A stretch of 26,058 nt of DNA from a virus: positions 1-26,058 of the IMG/VR virus record IMGVR_UViG_3300009164_000317; one strand, written 5' to 3'. The notes below the pieces were generated by a model that saw only the letters and a list, made by a program, of their open reading frames with translations, was not told the DNA's origin and did not search any database. Position numbers and translations under genes: made by a program. This document shows positions 14,924-23,735 of this stretch, in pieces (within the stretch, counting starts at the first letter, position 1; every line of letters starts with the position of its first letter).

Positions 14924-17900
14924 TAAGTTGCTACTCCTATCGACAAGGCTGTAATGGACTGTCCAGAAGCCAATGCAATTCTAATTAAAATGTTAGTCCC
15001 AGTACTATTGGCAGCGTTTTGTCCTCCCAAGGTCATTGTGTATCCTACGTTGGCTATTGCTGTATTTAACGGTATCACATCCGCACCGGTTAATGCACAT
15101 CCGTTTGAACCGTTGCCACCAGTACCGCTGGCAGCACCAGGAACCCCTGCTCCGGCATACTGTGTAGATGCTTCCAGCCATCCGTTAATGGTACTAGTAG
15201 GGCCTGGGAATCCCGGTGTGGGCGATGAGAATCCGCCGGAATCAATTGTGGTTCCTGGTGCTGCCACCCAAACACCTGCAACACCTGTGGTTGTGGTCAG
15301 TCTGATGTCAAAGTTTGCTAAACTTGGTCTTGCAAACGCAAAAGTAAAGTACTGTGTGGTGGTGCGATTTCCACCAATTGACAAGTTTGGTCCTACTGGC
15401 AAATATCCTGTTGACAAATCAACTGCATATCGTTGGAGTACCCCATACCGCACAACTGCTTCAGGCGTGTTAGCAATGGTTTGTGCTCCAGACCAAGCAT
15501 TAGATGTATAGTAGTTTATGCTGTTGGCAAACACAGGAGTATTGCCTGCGGTACTCATCACAATACGTATGGCTGCTTGTGTGTTGGCAGTGGGTGTGCA
15601 AGTGATTGACTGTTCGTTTATGCCAGAGTTTGCACCAGCATACATCTGTATGTTAGCAGGCAATTGCACTGTGGTACTGGTTCCTATCACGTTGAATATG
15701 TTGGCCTGCAACGTAGCCACTACGTTGTTGGCACCTGTTAAGTTGGCGGTCATGTTGCCAAGTGTGTAATTTGAACCAATGCCCACATTGGCATTCAAGT
15801 TTGAACCTGTTAAAAAACTGTTGGCGGCATTGTTGATTGTGCTGAGTGCTTTGGTTTGTGTTGCAGATACCAATGCTCCTGATCCTTCTGACACTGTTCC
15901 ACTGGCTAAAATAAAAGGATCAGCACTTCTAAATGTCTGTCCAGACAAGTTTGCCACTTCCAAATTGGCAATGGTAATTGTGGGCGATCCTGTGTTGTAG
16001 TAAGGAATACCCGAAATGTATCTGTAGGTTCCTGCAGTGGCTTCGACCATTGCGGTATTGGCGGTAACAATACTAGGTGCCGAATTCAAATTGTCTTTGA
16101 CAAATCCCACATAGTTAGTGTTGCCTGTTACTGAGTCTACCAATTTGTAGTTGTTGTAACCAGTGCCCAAACTACTCAAAGCACAAGCAATGTTGGCATT
16201 GAATACTTTGTAGAAATAACTGGGCACCGCGGCATTGGCCACGTGCAAATCTCGATCTTGTGTTACAACCAATGCTCCTGATGTTCCAACTGTGTTACTC
16301 ACATTGCTGAATGTCACATTACCGGCATTGGCATTGTTGACATAGGCAAACAAGTTGGCCGTCAACTGACTTGAACTTATTCCTGTATTGGCGTTTATAA
16401 TATTGGCTGCGGTAGCAATAGTTGTTGTGGTTGCAAAGCGTGTGACACTTACACCGTTGGCCACAATGTTGCCACCTGATGCATCTCTTGCGCCGGCTGC
16501 CAACAAAGGACTGGTTCCTTCACTAGTGTTAGCAATAGCCAAGTTAGAGAAGCCACTGAGGTTTGTGGGTGCTGTGGGGTTGCTGGCAATAAAAATATAT
16601 CCAGTGGTAGTCAATGTATTGCTTTGTGCTGTGCTAGTTATACCGTTAGGTGTACCATTGGCTGTGAGCGCCACAGTAAACGCACCAGTGCTGTTGTAGG
16701 TATGAAGGGTGTTGGCCACATTTGACACACCATTGCTAAATGTGCTGTCACCCCAGGACCAGTTGGCCAAATTGCTGTTTTGGCTGGTATTCTGGAATGT
16801 AAAGGTAGAACGATTGGAATTGTTATAGTCGGTATACAGATATCCAACTCGGGCATTGCCTGTGTTGGCTGTGGCATCTGTTATGACGTTGGCTGTGGTT
16901 CCAATATAGTTGGCACGAGTCTGTGGTTCAACAGTGATGGTGATGTTACCACTCTTGGCCGGGCTGGTACTGTAGCCAGTGTACAAGAACAAGTTGGCCG
17001 TGAACTGTTGATATGCATTAGCAGCCTGGTTGGCAGCACTCAGTGCAAATGTGTTGGTGACGTTGGCGGCACTTGGGTTACCTGCAATACCTGTTCCCAC
17101 GTTAACGTTACCAACATTACCATCACCATAATTGAAGTTGTACAATTGTTGTGCGCCAAAACTGGCTGTGTTTCCAGGAGTACCATTTGAATCATTACGG
17201 AAACTTATGCCACCAAGTCCATTGATCACGTTGGCTCGATTGGCAGTGACAAACACATTGCCTGTTTGTGGCGAGTAAACTTTGACGTTGCTGGCTGATG
17301 ATACAACAGTGACGTTGCTGGGTCCGGCTGTGTTACTAGTACCACTCAGGATCACGCTGTACAAACTGTCTGCGTTGGCTGAAACAGAATTGTACTGATG
17401 AGTCACATTGGTAAACGATGTATTGCCTAACCCAGGTCCGGCAGTAAAGTTAGCAGTACCGTCGCCAAAACTCAAATCATACCAAGTCACATACTGACTG
17501 GTGTTGGTTATGGTTATAGTGTTGCCAGTATTGAAACTGTTGCTACTCAGAGTAAATGATGGTATTGGACTTGGAGTGTACAACACAATGTTCGAAATGT
17601 TGGCGGTACTGGTAGAACCTTTGGCACCATTGGCTGCATTGCCGTTATAGGTTCCATTGGTATTGAAGGCAGTGAAGGTTACTGTGTAAGTTCCGCCCGA
17701 AGCATTACTAAATGTGTGAGTGGCATTGGCTGTGGTAACATTGGCTGTACCATCACCAAATTGCCACAAGAAACTGTTAGGATTACCAATATAATAACTG
17801 GTGAATGCCACCGTTAATGGACTGGGTCCAGAATAAACATTGGCAGTGATGTAAGCATTGCCCACGTATGTGCTGTTGGCAATGTTTAATGACACTTGAT

Positions 17901-20900
17901 TTAGATCATCTAAGCCATCTGTAACAAAAGTTGCTGTGGTCCACCCAGGATATGCAACGTTGACTGTTAGGCTACCATCTGTGGGGGTTCCCAAAGTGAT
18001 TGTGTTACCTTGACCGCCGGATGCAATAACTCCAGTGAGTTGACTACCGTTACCAATAAAGAAATTACCAGAAATGTTACCAGTTGCCGAGACTACACCA
18101 GCAGTTAGCACATTACCAAGTGTAGCATTGCCGGTTGCGCTGAGTAACCCTGACGTGAGTACGTTTCCGCCAGTGACATTACCAGTGGCACTTACCAGGC
18201 CGCTTGTGTTGACATTTCCACTGTTGATGTTGCCTATTAAACTTAAACTTGTACCTGTTGCGGCACCAATGTTGGGTGTGGTTAGATTAGCGCCTGCTTT
18301 GACAATGATGTTACCAGTGACATCAAATGCAGTGGTGTTGTTGTCTACCTTGGCATTAAACTGTGTACCTATTAGGCTTAGACCAGCATCCACATTGGCC
18401 GTGTAGGCTGTTGTTTGACTAAACAAGGCAAAAGTAATATTGCTTGTGCCAAACGTAATAGTACCTGTAGGTGCGTTAACTACAAATGCTGAACCAGCAT
18501 TAACGTTACCGTTTGTGGTAAAGAAGTAATCGTTTAGACTCAGTTGATTAGCACTATCTGGGCCATATTCGTCTGCATCAGTTGAACGAACTATAACAGT
18601 GGCATTGCTCCAAGTATACACACCATTGTATACCGCATTACCTTCGTTCTTGACAAGAATACGTGTGCCTGCTGTTTGCACATTGGCTGTGTCAATTAGA
18701 TTAAATGAACCAGTAGTACTCAAATATGCGCCAACACCATTGCTAACACCATTGGGTTGTGTGTAACTGATTGTACCACTTGTGGCCACTGCTAGTGTGG
18801 TTGTGGTGGCTGCATACACCGGTGAATGGAATGACAATGCTGACGACACCATGTTGTCAACATACAATTTTGTTGCGGCGTCAGTATCTTGTGCTGGATA
18901 TGCTACACTATTAATAAACGTGTTGGCCAACACAATGTTGCCAGCAGGTTGTAAATTCAAATTACCTGAGGCTGTGGTGATTGTTAGTTCGCCGCTTGTG
19001 GGACGAATATTACTGGTGTTTACGTTTCCAGCAATTACATTACCTGTGACGCTTGCAAATCCCGTAGCAAAAACATTGTTGCCTGAAATATTACCAGCGG
19101 CGCTAATTAAGCCACCTGTTAGTAGATTGCCGCCAGTTGTATTTCCTGTTACTGTTAAGTTGGCCAGTGTTCCAACTTGGGTTAGACTTGAATATAAAAC
19201 ATTTGAACTCAGTGTGTTACCAGTTAATGCATTGGCGTTTACACTAGATGCTGTAACACCTGTTAACTGACTGCCATTACCAATAAAGTAGTTGCCAGAA
19301 ATGTTACCGGTTGCCGAAACAACTCCACCAGTTAAGACATTACCACCTGTGATATTGCCACTTAAAGATGCTACAGATCCTAACAAACTGGAACCAGTGA
19401 CTGTACCAGTTGAACTAATCAATCCACTAGTTAAGATGTTACTGCCTGTGATATTACCACTTGCACTTAACAACCCTGTGATGTATTCCCCTGTGGTAGC
19501 AAACACTGCTACATTTGATGTTCCACCAACACCAACTGTGACATTGCCGCCCGAACTTACTACTGTAACATTACTTGTGCCATTGTTGATATTAGCCACA
19601 CTTGTAATAACACCAGTTAGTAATGCACCATTACCAAGAATATAATTACCAGTTACATTGCCGGTTGCTGAGATTACACCACCTGTTAGTACATTGCCGC
19701 CGGTGGCATTACCGGTTACGCTCAAGTTGGCTAAATTACCAACCTGAGTCAGGCTTGAGTACAAGACATTTGAACTTAGTGTGTTACCAGTTAATGCATT
19801 AGCATTTACATCTGACGCAGAGACTCCAGTTAATAATGAGCCGTTACCAACAAAATAGTTGCCGGATATGTTAGCCGTTGTTATTACAGGTCCGGTTAGG
19901 CTGACCAAGTTACCAGTATAAGTTGGCAAGTAATTGGCCACATCAGCATTGCTGTAGCCTGCTGGCAGTCCGGTAATGAATGCACCATTACCCAACAAAT
20001 AACTACCGGTAACGTTACCTGTTGCACTTACCTCGCCAATGATATAGGCGCCAGTATTGGCAAAAGATGCAATGTTGCTTACGCCTGCTGAACTTATTGT
20101 AACGTTGCCGTTAGCGGCCACAACAACATTGCTGTTTCCGTTTAAGATCGAAGTACCAGCACTGACTGTAATACCAGTTAATTGCGAGCCGTTACCAATA
20201 AAATAACTGCCTAAGACATTACCGGCTGTGAGTAGATTTCCACCTGTGATATTACCCGTAGCACTGAGAGACGCGGCGCCAAATGTTCCCGAAATAGAAA
20301 CATTGCCTGCAGATAGATTGCCAGTTACTGATATCGAAGAACCAATAAGATTATTGCCATAGACATTGCCTACAGCAGAAATAATACTGTCAACGTTGAT
20401 ATTGGCCGCATGTATATTGCCAGTATCCACGTTACCGCCAGTAATATTACCAGTGGCCGTAATAAATCCGGTAGTAACAAAATTGCCGCCTTGTACCTTT
20501 CCAGTAGCACTGACAATGTTAGATGTTATTGTACCACCAGGTGCATTGACATTACCACCTTGTATATTGCCTGTTGCTGATACTTGACCACTGGTTGTGA
20601 TATTACCCCCAACTATATTGGCAATGGCTGTGACAGTTGTGGCCGTGACAGTTGTTCCAATTAAATTGTTACCTGTTATATTACCGGCTGCAGAAATAGT
20701 TGATGCAACTGTGACTGTGTTTGCATTGACTCTGCCAGTATCAACATTGCCACCTGTAATGTTACCTGTGGCTGATATTTGACCTGCGGTGCGTAAATTA
20801 CCACCGGTGATGTTAGAAGTGGTTGTTACTGGGCCTGTCAGACTGACTAGGTTACCGGTGTATGTGGGCAAGAAAGCCGCCACGTTGGCATTGCTGTAAT

Positions 20901-22065
20901 TACCGGCTGGCAAGTTTGTAAGTTGACTACCATCACCAATAAAGTATGCACTGGTAGTGATGTTGGCCACTGCTGATATCAATCCACTTGCAGTGATGTT
21001 GGCCGCATTGACTCTACCTGTGTCAAGGTTGGCCGCAGTGATATTACCTGAGGCCAGTATTGTGCCCGATGTTCTTAAATTACCACCTGTTACGTTGGCA
21101 GTGGTTGTTACTGGTCCTGTCAGGCTGACTAGATTACCAGTGTATGTGGGCAAGAAAGCCGCCACGTTGGCGTTGCCATAATTGGCATTTATACCTGTGA
21201 GTAAACTACCATCACCAATAAAGTAACTACTGGTGGCAATATTGCCCACAGCACTTATGGTAGTACCTGTGGTGATGTAACCTGCGTTTAATCTACCGGT
21301 GTTAATGTTACCGCCAGTGATATTACCAGTGGCTGATATCTGTCCTGCTGTTCTTAAATTTCCACCGGTTACATTGGCTGTGGTTGTGACCGGACCGGTT
21401 AGGCTAACTAGGTTACCAGTATATGTAGGCAAAAAGTCTGCTACATTGCTGTTACCATAACCAATGTTGATACCAGTTAGTAATGCACCATTACCTAAAA
21501 TATAATTGCCAGCGATATTGCCGGTGGCACTAACTGTGCCGGCAACATATGCTCCGGTGTTGGCAAATGTTACAACATTGCTGGTACCGTTAACAGTGAC
21601 AAAGATGTTTGATCCAGCGGCAGGTATATTAATATTGCTGTTACCATTTGTAACTTGACTACCAGTTGTGGCCACAATGCCAGTGAGTTGACTGCCGTTA
21701 CCAATAAAATACCCAGCAGTAATATTGCCTGTGGTTGTTATACCTCCAGTGGTATTAATACCACCGGTGCCCAAATAGATGGAGTTAAAACGCAAACTAG
21801 GAGTACCAATGTCGTAAACATTGTCAAGCCTAGGAAATAAAGTATTGTTGAATTGTACACGTCCAATTCCTGATGGACTTAAGATTAAATTGCTGTTGAG
21901 AACTGTGGTGGTAATAGTATTATTACCAATTTGAATGTTGCTGAGCACTGGCCCTGCGGCAAAAATCTGATTGAAGTTTTCATTGGTATAGTCAAATGCT
22001 GTACGTAACGGACTGCCCTGCCCATCATCTGGGTAAGCACCAATGTCAATGATATACTGTGTCAT
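14923..22065 (-). CDS. Giant tail-fibre-like protein with PKD-like domains, 2380 aa
   Basis: At 2380 residues this is the largest gene here. Residues 1-90 (YIIDIGAYPDDGQGSPLRTA, NENFNQIFAAG, YDIGTPSLRFNSIYLG) look like an attachment domain. Residues about 90-1030 are shaft, including three tandem copies of a 93-residue module (FLPTYTGNLVSLTGPV) and the 17-residue repeat. Residues about 1030-1290 are the DAATKLYVDN domain shared with the 2099-residue fibre. Then come four PKD-like beta-sandwich units, marked by WQFGDGT (about 1433), LSFGDGT (about 1530), FNYGDGN (about 1643) and WSWGDST (about 1768). PKD domains in other proteins bind surfaces or sugars. Residues 1800-2200 are not recognised. 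The end (about 2240-2380) has a Gly-rich tip with FDIRLTTTTGVAGVW and NGWLEASTQYAGAGVPG. It has no Peptidase_G2-like domain. The ribosome-binding site before the ATG is weak. Confidence 0.8.
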   Translation of the reverse strand: MTQYIIDIGAYPDDGQGSPLRTAFDYTNENFNQIFAAGPVLSNIQIGNNTITTTVLNSNLILSPSGIGRVQFNNTLFPRLDNVYDIGTPSLRFNSIYLGTGGINTTGGITTTGNITAGYFIGNGSQLTGIVATTGSQVTNGNSNINIPAAGSNIFVTVNGTSNVVTFANTGAYVAGTVSATGNIAGNYILGNGALLTGINIGYGNSNVADFLPTYTGNLVSLTGPVTTTANVTGGNLRTAGQISATGNITGGNINTGRLNAGYITTGTTISAVGNIATSSYFIGDGSLLTGINANYGNANVAAFLPTYTGNLVSLTGPVTTTANVTGGNLRTSGTILASGNITAANLDTGRVNAANITASGLISAVANITTSAYFIGDGSQLTNLPAGNYSNANVAAFLPTYTGNLVSLTGPVTTTSNITGGNLRTAGQISATGNITGGNVDTGRVNANTVTVASTISAAGNITGNNLIGTTVTATTVTAIANIVGGNITTSGQVSATGNIQGGNVNAPGGTITSNIVSATGKVQGGNFVTTGFITATGNITGGNVDTGNIHAANINVDSIISAVGNVYGNNLIGSSISVTGNLSAGNVSISGTFGAASLSATGNITGGNLLTAGNVLGSYFIGNGSQLTGITVSAGTSILNGNSNVVVAANGNVTISSAGVSNIASFANTGAYIIGEVSATGNVTGSYLLGNGAFITGLPAGYSNADVANYLPTYTGNLVSLTGPVITTANISGNYFVGNGSLLTGVSASDVNANALTGNTLSSNVLYSSLTQVGNLANLSVTGNATGGNVLTGGVISATGNVTGNYILGNGALLTGVITSVANINNGTSNVTVVSSGGNVTVGVGGTSNVAVFATTGEYITGLLSASGNITGSNILTSGLISSTGTVTGSSLLGSVASLSGNITGGNVLTGGVVSATGNISGNYFIGNGSQLTGVTASSVNANALTGNTLSSNVLYSSLTQVGTLANLTVTGNTTGGNLLTGGLISAAGNISGNNVFATGFASVTGNVIAGNVNTSNIRPTSGELTITTASGNLNLQPAGNIVLANTFINSVAYPAQDTDAATKLYVDNMVSSALSFHSPVYAATTTTLAVATSGTISYTQPNGVSNGVGAYLSTTGSFNLIDTANVQTAGTRILVKNEGNAVYNGVYTWSNATVIVRSTDADEYGPDSANQLSLNDYFFTTNGNVNAGSAFVVNAPTGTITFGTSNITFALFSQTTAYTANVDAGLSLIGTQFNAKVDNNTTAFDVTGNIIVKAGANLTTPNIGAATGTSLSLIGNINSGNVNTSGLVSATGNVTGGNVLTSGLLSATGNATLGNVLTAGVVSATGNISGNFFIGNGSQLTGVIASGGQGNTITLGTPTDGSLTVNVAYPGWTTATFVTDGLDDLNQVSLNIANSTYVGNAYITANVYSGPSPLTVAFTSYYIGNPNSFLWQFGDGTANVTTANATHTFSNASGGTYTVTFTAFNTNGTYNGNAANGAKGSTSTANISNIVLYTPSPIPSFTLSSNSFNTGNTITITNTSQYVTWYDLSFGDGTANFTAGPGLGNTSFTNVTHQYNSVSANADSLYSVILSGTSNTAGPSNVTVVSSASNVKVYSPQTGNVFVTANRANVINGLGGISFRNDSNGTPGNTASFGAQQLYNFNYGDGNVGNVNVGTGIAGNPSAANVTNTFALSAANQAANAYQQFTANLFLYTGYSTSPAKSGNITITVEPQTRANYIGTTANVITDATANTGNARVGYLYTDYNNSNRSTFTFQNTSQNSNLANWSWGDSTFSNGVSNVANTLHTYNSTGAFTVALTANGTPNGITSTAQSNTLTTTGYIFIASNPTAPTNLSGFSNLAIANTSEGTSPLLAAGARDASGGNIVANGVSVTRFATTTTIATAANIINANTGISSSQLTANLFAYVNNANAGNVTFSNVSNTVGTSGALVVTQDRDLHVANAAVPSYFYKVFNANIACALSSLGTGYNNYKLVDSVTGNTNYVGFVKDNLNSAPSIVTANTAMVEATAGTYRYISGIPYYNTGSPTITIANLEVANLSGQTFRSADPFILASGTVSEGSGALVSATQTKALSTINNAANSFLTGSNLNANVGIGSNYTLGNMTANLTGANNVVATLQANIFNVIGTSTTVQLPANIQMYAGANSGINEQSITCTPTANTQAAIRIVMSTAGNTPVFANSINYYTSNAWSGAQTIANTPEAVVRYGVLQRYAVDLSTGYLPVGPNLSIGGNRTTTQYFTFAFARPSLANFDIRLTTTTGVAGVWVAAPGTTIDSGGFSSPTPGFPGPTSTINGWLEASTQYAGAGVPGAASGTGGNGSNGCALTGADVIPLNTAIANVGYTMTLGGQNAANSTGTNILIRIALASGQSITALSIGVAT
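18200..19020 (-). repeat. Paralogous domain copy (partner about 9740-10560)
   Basis: Second copy of the 270-residue DAATKLYVDN domain. Differences from the other copy are mostly silent or conservative. See 9740-10560. Confidence 0.85.
20800..21440 (-). repeat. Tandem ~280-bp (93-residue) module, three copies
   Basis: The FLPTYTGNLVSLTGPV segment recurs, with equivalent bases (TTACCRG) at 20852, 21134 and 21413, that is 282 and 279 bp apart. A fourth, separate copy lies at 19910. Each unit also carries a SYFIGDGSLLTG-type turn and a TGGNLRT shaft segment. Confidence 0.85.
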
Positions 22066-22084
22066 AAATTAGAGTCTCTGATTG

Positions 22085-22092
22085 TATTTACC
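22085..22092 (-). promoter_or_regulatory. Weak late-promoter-like element (GGTAAATA)
   Basis: On the minus strand this reads GGTAAATACAATC, sharing TAAATACAATC with the element upstream of 4216. It lies 19 bp before the ATG of the 2380-residue gene. GATTG and CAATC flank it as a short inverted repeat. The match to TATAAATA is only 6 of 8, so it is tentative. Apart from this element I see nothing in the rest of the 59-bp gap 22066-22124. Confidence 0.3.
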
Positions 22093-22124
22093 GCAATCAA
22101 ATATACTCCGAGATTGAGCAGGTG

Positions 22125-22712
22125 CTAGAGATCTTGACCCGTTGACACACGATCTTGAAACATCTGCATGGGTATGTGTAGGAGATTGTTAAAGACTTTT
22201 AGTTCTCGGATGTCTGCTGTGGTTGCTCCACACACTCGTACGAATGTTATATGAGGGAAATCCCGTACAATAGTACACAATTGTTTTACCCAATTGCCGG
22301 TGTATGTGGGCGCGGCATCTTGTTTTTTGTAAAAATCTGTGCCAGCATACACATTATTGAACTTTTGATTCACAGTAGGCCCCATGTCAAAGCCCAACAT
22401 ATACACAGTTTGATGCTGGTCCAAGGCTGCAAGAGCAACAGCAATAGGCCCTGAACTGTTGCTGTGATACTTTTTGGGCACAGGTAAGGCACCTAATTTG
22501 TGTATGGGTTTGCGGGTATGAAATCTATGTGTGGCACTGTACCCAGACTTTTGTATACTTTCAGCAATGGGTTTGTCTGTGGCCACGAGACAGTCGGGCT
22601 CAAAATCTCTGTAGAGTCCGTTACAGCCGTATATCTTGCCTAATGTTTTTAATTGAATTAAATCTACTGCTTGCCGGCTAATGCCATTGCCACACACAAA
22701 TGCTCTAGTCAT
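22125..22712 (-). CDS. Sialyltransferase/Maf-like (GT42/DUF115-type) protein
   Basis: A 195-residue protein. The N-terminus FVCGNGISR (6-13) matches the GNGPS nucleotide-sugar loop of GT42 sialyltransferases and of DUF115/Maf proteins. It is followed by IYGCNGLYRDFEPD at 27-40, where CstII has a CNQFY segment, and SSGPIAVALAAL at 86-97 with VYMLGFDMG at 103-111, where CstII has SGVYMCAVAIAL and IYLSGIDF. The order and spacing of these elements support a shared Rossmann-like fold, but similarity is limited and activity is unproven. GT42 enzymes move sialic acid, and Maf proteins glycosylate flagellin. MptE-type pterin enzymes share the DUF115 fold and are an alternative. The gene sits between two virion structural genes. 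Its ribosome-binding site lies in the arm of the preceding terminator hairpin. Confidence 0.5.
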   Translation of the reverse strand: MTRAFVCGNGISRQAVDLIQLKTLGKIYGCNGLYRDFEPDCLVATDKPIAESIQKSGYSATHRFHTRKPIHKLGALPVPKKYHSNSSGPIAVALAALDQHQTVYMLGFDMGPTVNQKFNNVYAGTDFYKKQDAAPTYTGNWVKQLCTIVRDFPHITFVRVCGATTADIRELKVFNNLLHIPMQMFQDRVSTGQDL

Positions 22713-22743
22713 AAAAAATCCCCCTTGTAGTTAGCAAGGGGGA
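22713..22743 (-). terminator. Factor-independent terminator whose 3' arm is also the next gene's Shine-Dalgarno
   Basis: On the minus strand TCCCCCTTG (22743-22735) pairs perfectly with CAAGGGGGA (22727-22719) around a 7-nt loop, followed by six U residues. It lies 17 bp after the stop of the 275-residue structural gene. The start codon at 22712 follows the U-tract at once, so AAGGGGGA with a 6-nt spacer is the only visible ribosome-binding site of the downstream gene. Confidence 0.9.
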
Positions 22744-22760
22744 TGTTAGGGTGTTACAAA

Positions 22761-23588
22761 TTAACTTGTAACGTTGACCACTTGAGCCAACTGTAATGAA
22801 CCGTTGTTTGCGTCTACACCGTTGATGATCTCTGCACCGGACCATGTGACTGTGCCTTCGTCTGTGAAGAAGTTGGTTACATAGAAGTTTTCACTTGAGT
22901 AAATGTTTTCGCCATCATTGCTGTTGCTGTAGTTGCCATAAGTCATGCCGTTCCAGTCACGGATCCACTTGTTAGTGATGTAACTGGCATACACAGCGGC
23001 CGAGTCGCCTACTGAATATTCAATACTCATGTTACCGGCTGTTGGTGAGCCTGTGTTTGACAACACACATTGACCAACTGGGTACGCAGTACCTGTTCCT
23101 GATCCAACTGCTACAGCCGTAAATATATCACCAACTGCCGAATCAGCACCACCACCGCAAGCCTGCCAGTCAGTTGTGCCAAGTACAGCAATTTGATATG
23201 CTTGACCAATAATTAAACTTTCGTCAGCAGTGGTACTGGCTGTGTAAGCAACCAAGAACTTGTGCGCACCTTTCTGGCGGATCAAACGTCCAGCGCCGGC
23301 AGTGGTGCTTGTGCCATCTGCTAAACTGATATTGACTGCTGCCAACACTTCAGGAAACGTAGCACTAGGAGTACTAGTAGCGGGTGAACCACCAACCACG
23401 CCCACAAACTGATCTGAATTGAGTGTGTCGGCTGAGTTATATGGAGTTGCCGGTGAGGTCAAACTACCAAAGTTTGGAAAACCAGCATCAGTTAAGATGG
23501 TTTGGTTGTATGTTGTTACTGGAGGTGTACCGGTTACAGTAGATCCAGAACCAACGTTGTTTTTTTGAATTTTAAGTGCTCTTCCCAT
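22761..23588 (-). CDS. Virion structural protein, 275 aa
   Basis: The start MGRALKIQKNN and the central GRLIRQKGAHKFLVAYT resemble a structural protein found beside tail genes in T4-like marine phages. At about 128-165 there is a segment of the type YQIAVLGTTDWQA followed by VGDIFTAVAVGSGTGTAYPV, a small beta-rich module widespread in phage virion proteins. The C-terminal third is Tyr/Asn-rich (WIRDWNGMTYGNYSNSNDGE, then NFYVTNFFTDEGTVTW). It may be a small fibre, whisker or decoration protein, but the exact position in the particle is unknown. The start is secure: AAGGAG lies 7 bp before the ATG. The gene has its own candidate late promoter upstream and a strong terminator downstream, so it probably forms a single-gene, highly expressed unit. 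Confidence 0.7.
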   Translation of the reverse strand: MGRALKIQKNNVGSGSTVTGTPPVTTYNQTILTDAGFPNFGSLTSPATPYNSADTLNSDQFVGVVGGSPATSTPSATFPEVLAAVNISLADGTSTTAGAGRLIRQKGAHKFLVAYTASTTADESLIIGQAYQIAVLGTTDWQACGGGADSAVGDIFTAVAVGSGTGTAYPVGQCVLSNTGSPTAGNMSIEYSVGDSAAVYASYITNKWIRDWNGMTYGNYSNSNDGENIYSSENFYVTNFFTDEGTVTWSGAEIINGVDANNGSLQLAQVVNVTS

Positions 23589-23603
23589 TTGATTTCTCCT
23601 TAA

Positions 23604-23672
23604 AGAAGCCCCATGCGGGTTCTAGCCGCTACGCGGTGGGTATTAATCGCCGCATAAAACGCAGAATTGCGT
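23604..23672 (-). other. Structured 5' leader of the 275-residue structural gene
   Basis: On the minus strand the region between the candidate late promoter and the ribosome-binding site carries AACGCA-ATTC-TGCGTT (6-bp stem) and then short GC stems. CCGC at 23626-23629 can pair with GCGG at 23633-23636 or with GCGG at 23615-23618, but not both. The remaining bases of 23589-23735 show nothing else clear. Confidence 0.4.
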
Positions 23673-23679
23673 TGACTAG

Positions 23680-23687
23680 TATTTATG
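23680..23687 (-). promoter_or_regulatory. Candidate T4-like late promoter (CATAAATA)
   Basis: CATAAATA on the minus strand, 7 of 8 to TATAAATA and identical to the element at 4235-4242, including the flanking C before and AC after. It sits 91 bp upstream of the ATG at 23588 and would drive the 275-residue structural gene. Confidence 0.5.
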
Positions 23688-23735
23688 GACAATTGGTTTA
23701 TTTTAGCCAACATGACGGTTTTCTTAAATATCACT

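Noticed and set aside
2657-22065. Diversity-generating retroelement
   Set aside because: There is no reverse transcriptase, accessory gene or template/variable repeat pair with adenine-specific differences. Differences between repeats are mostly third-codon changes of all types.
23611-23640. tRNA remnant suggested by GGGTTCTAGCC
   Set aside because: It resembles a T-loop, but the loop has TTCTA rather than TTCRA, the stem is only 4 bp, and no acceptor, D or anticodon arm is present.
23672-23704. Host-type promoter for the TPR-glycosyltransferase (TTGACT with TATTTT)
   Set aside because: Spacing is about 21 bp and the -10 match is only 4 of 6. Too weak to list.
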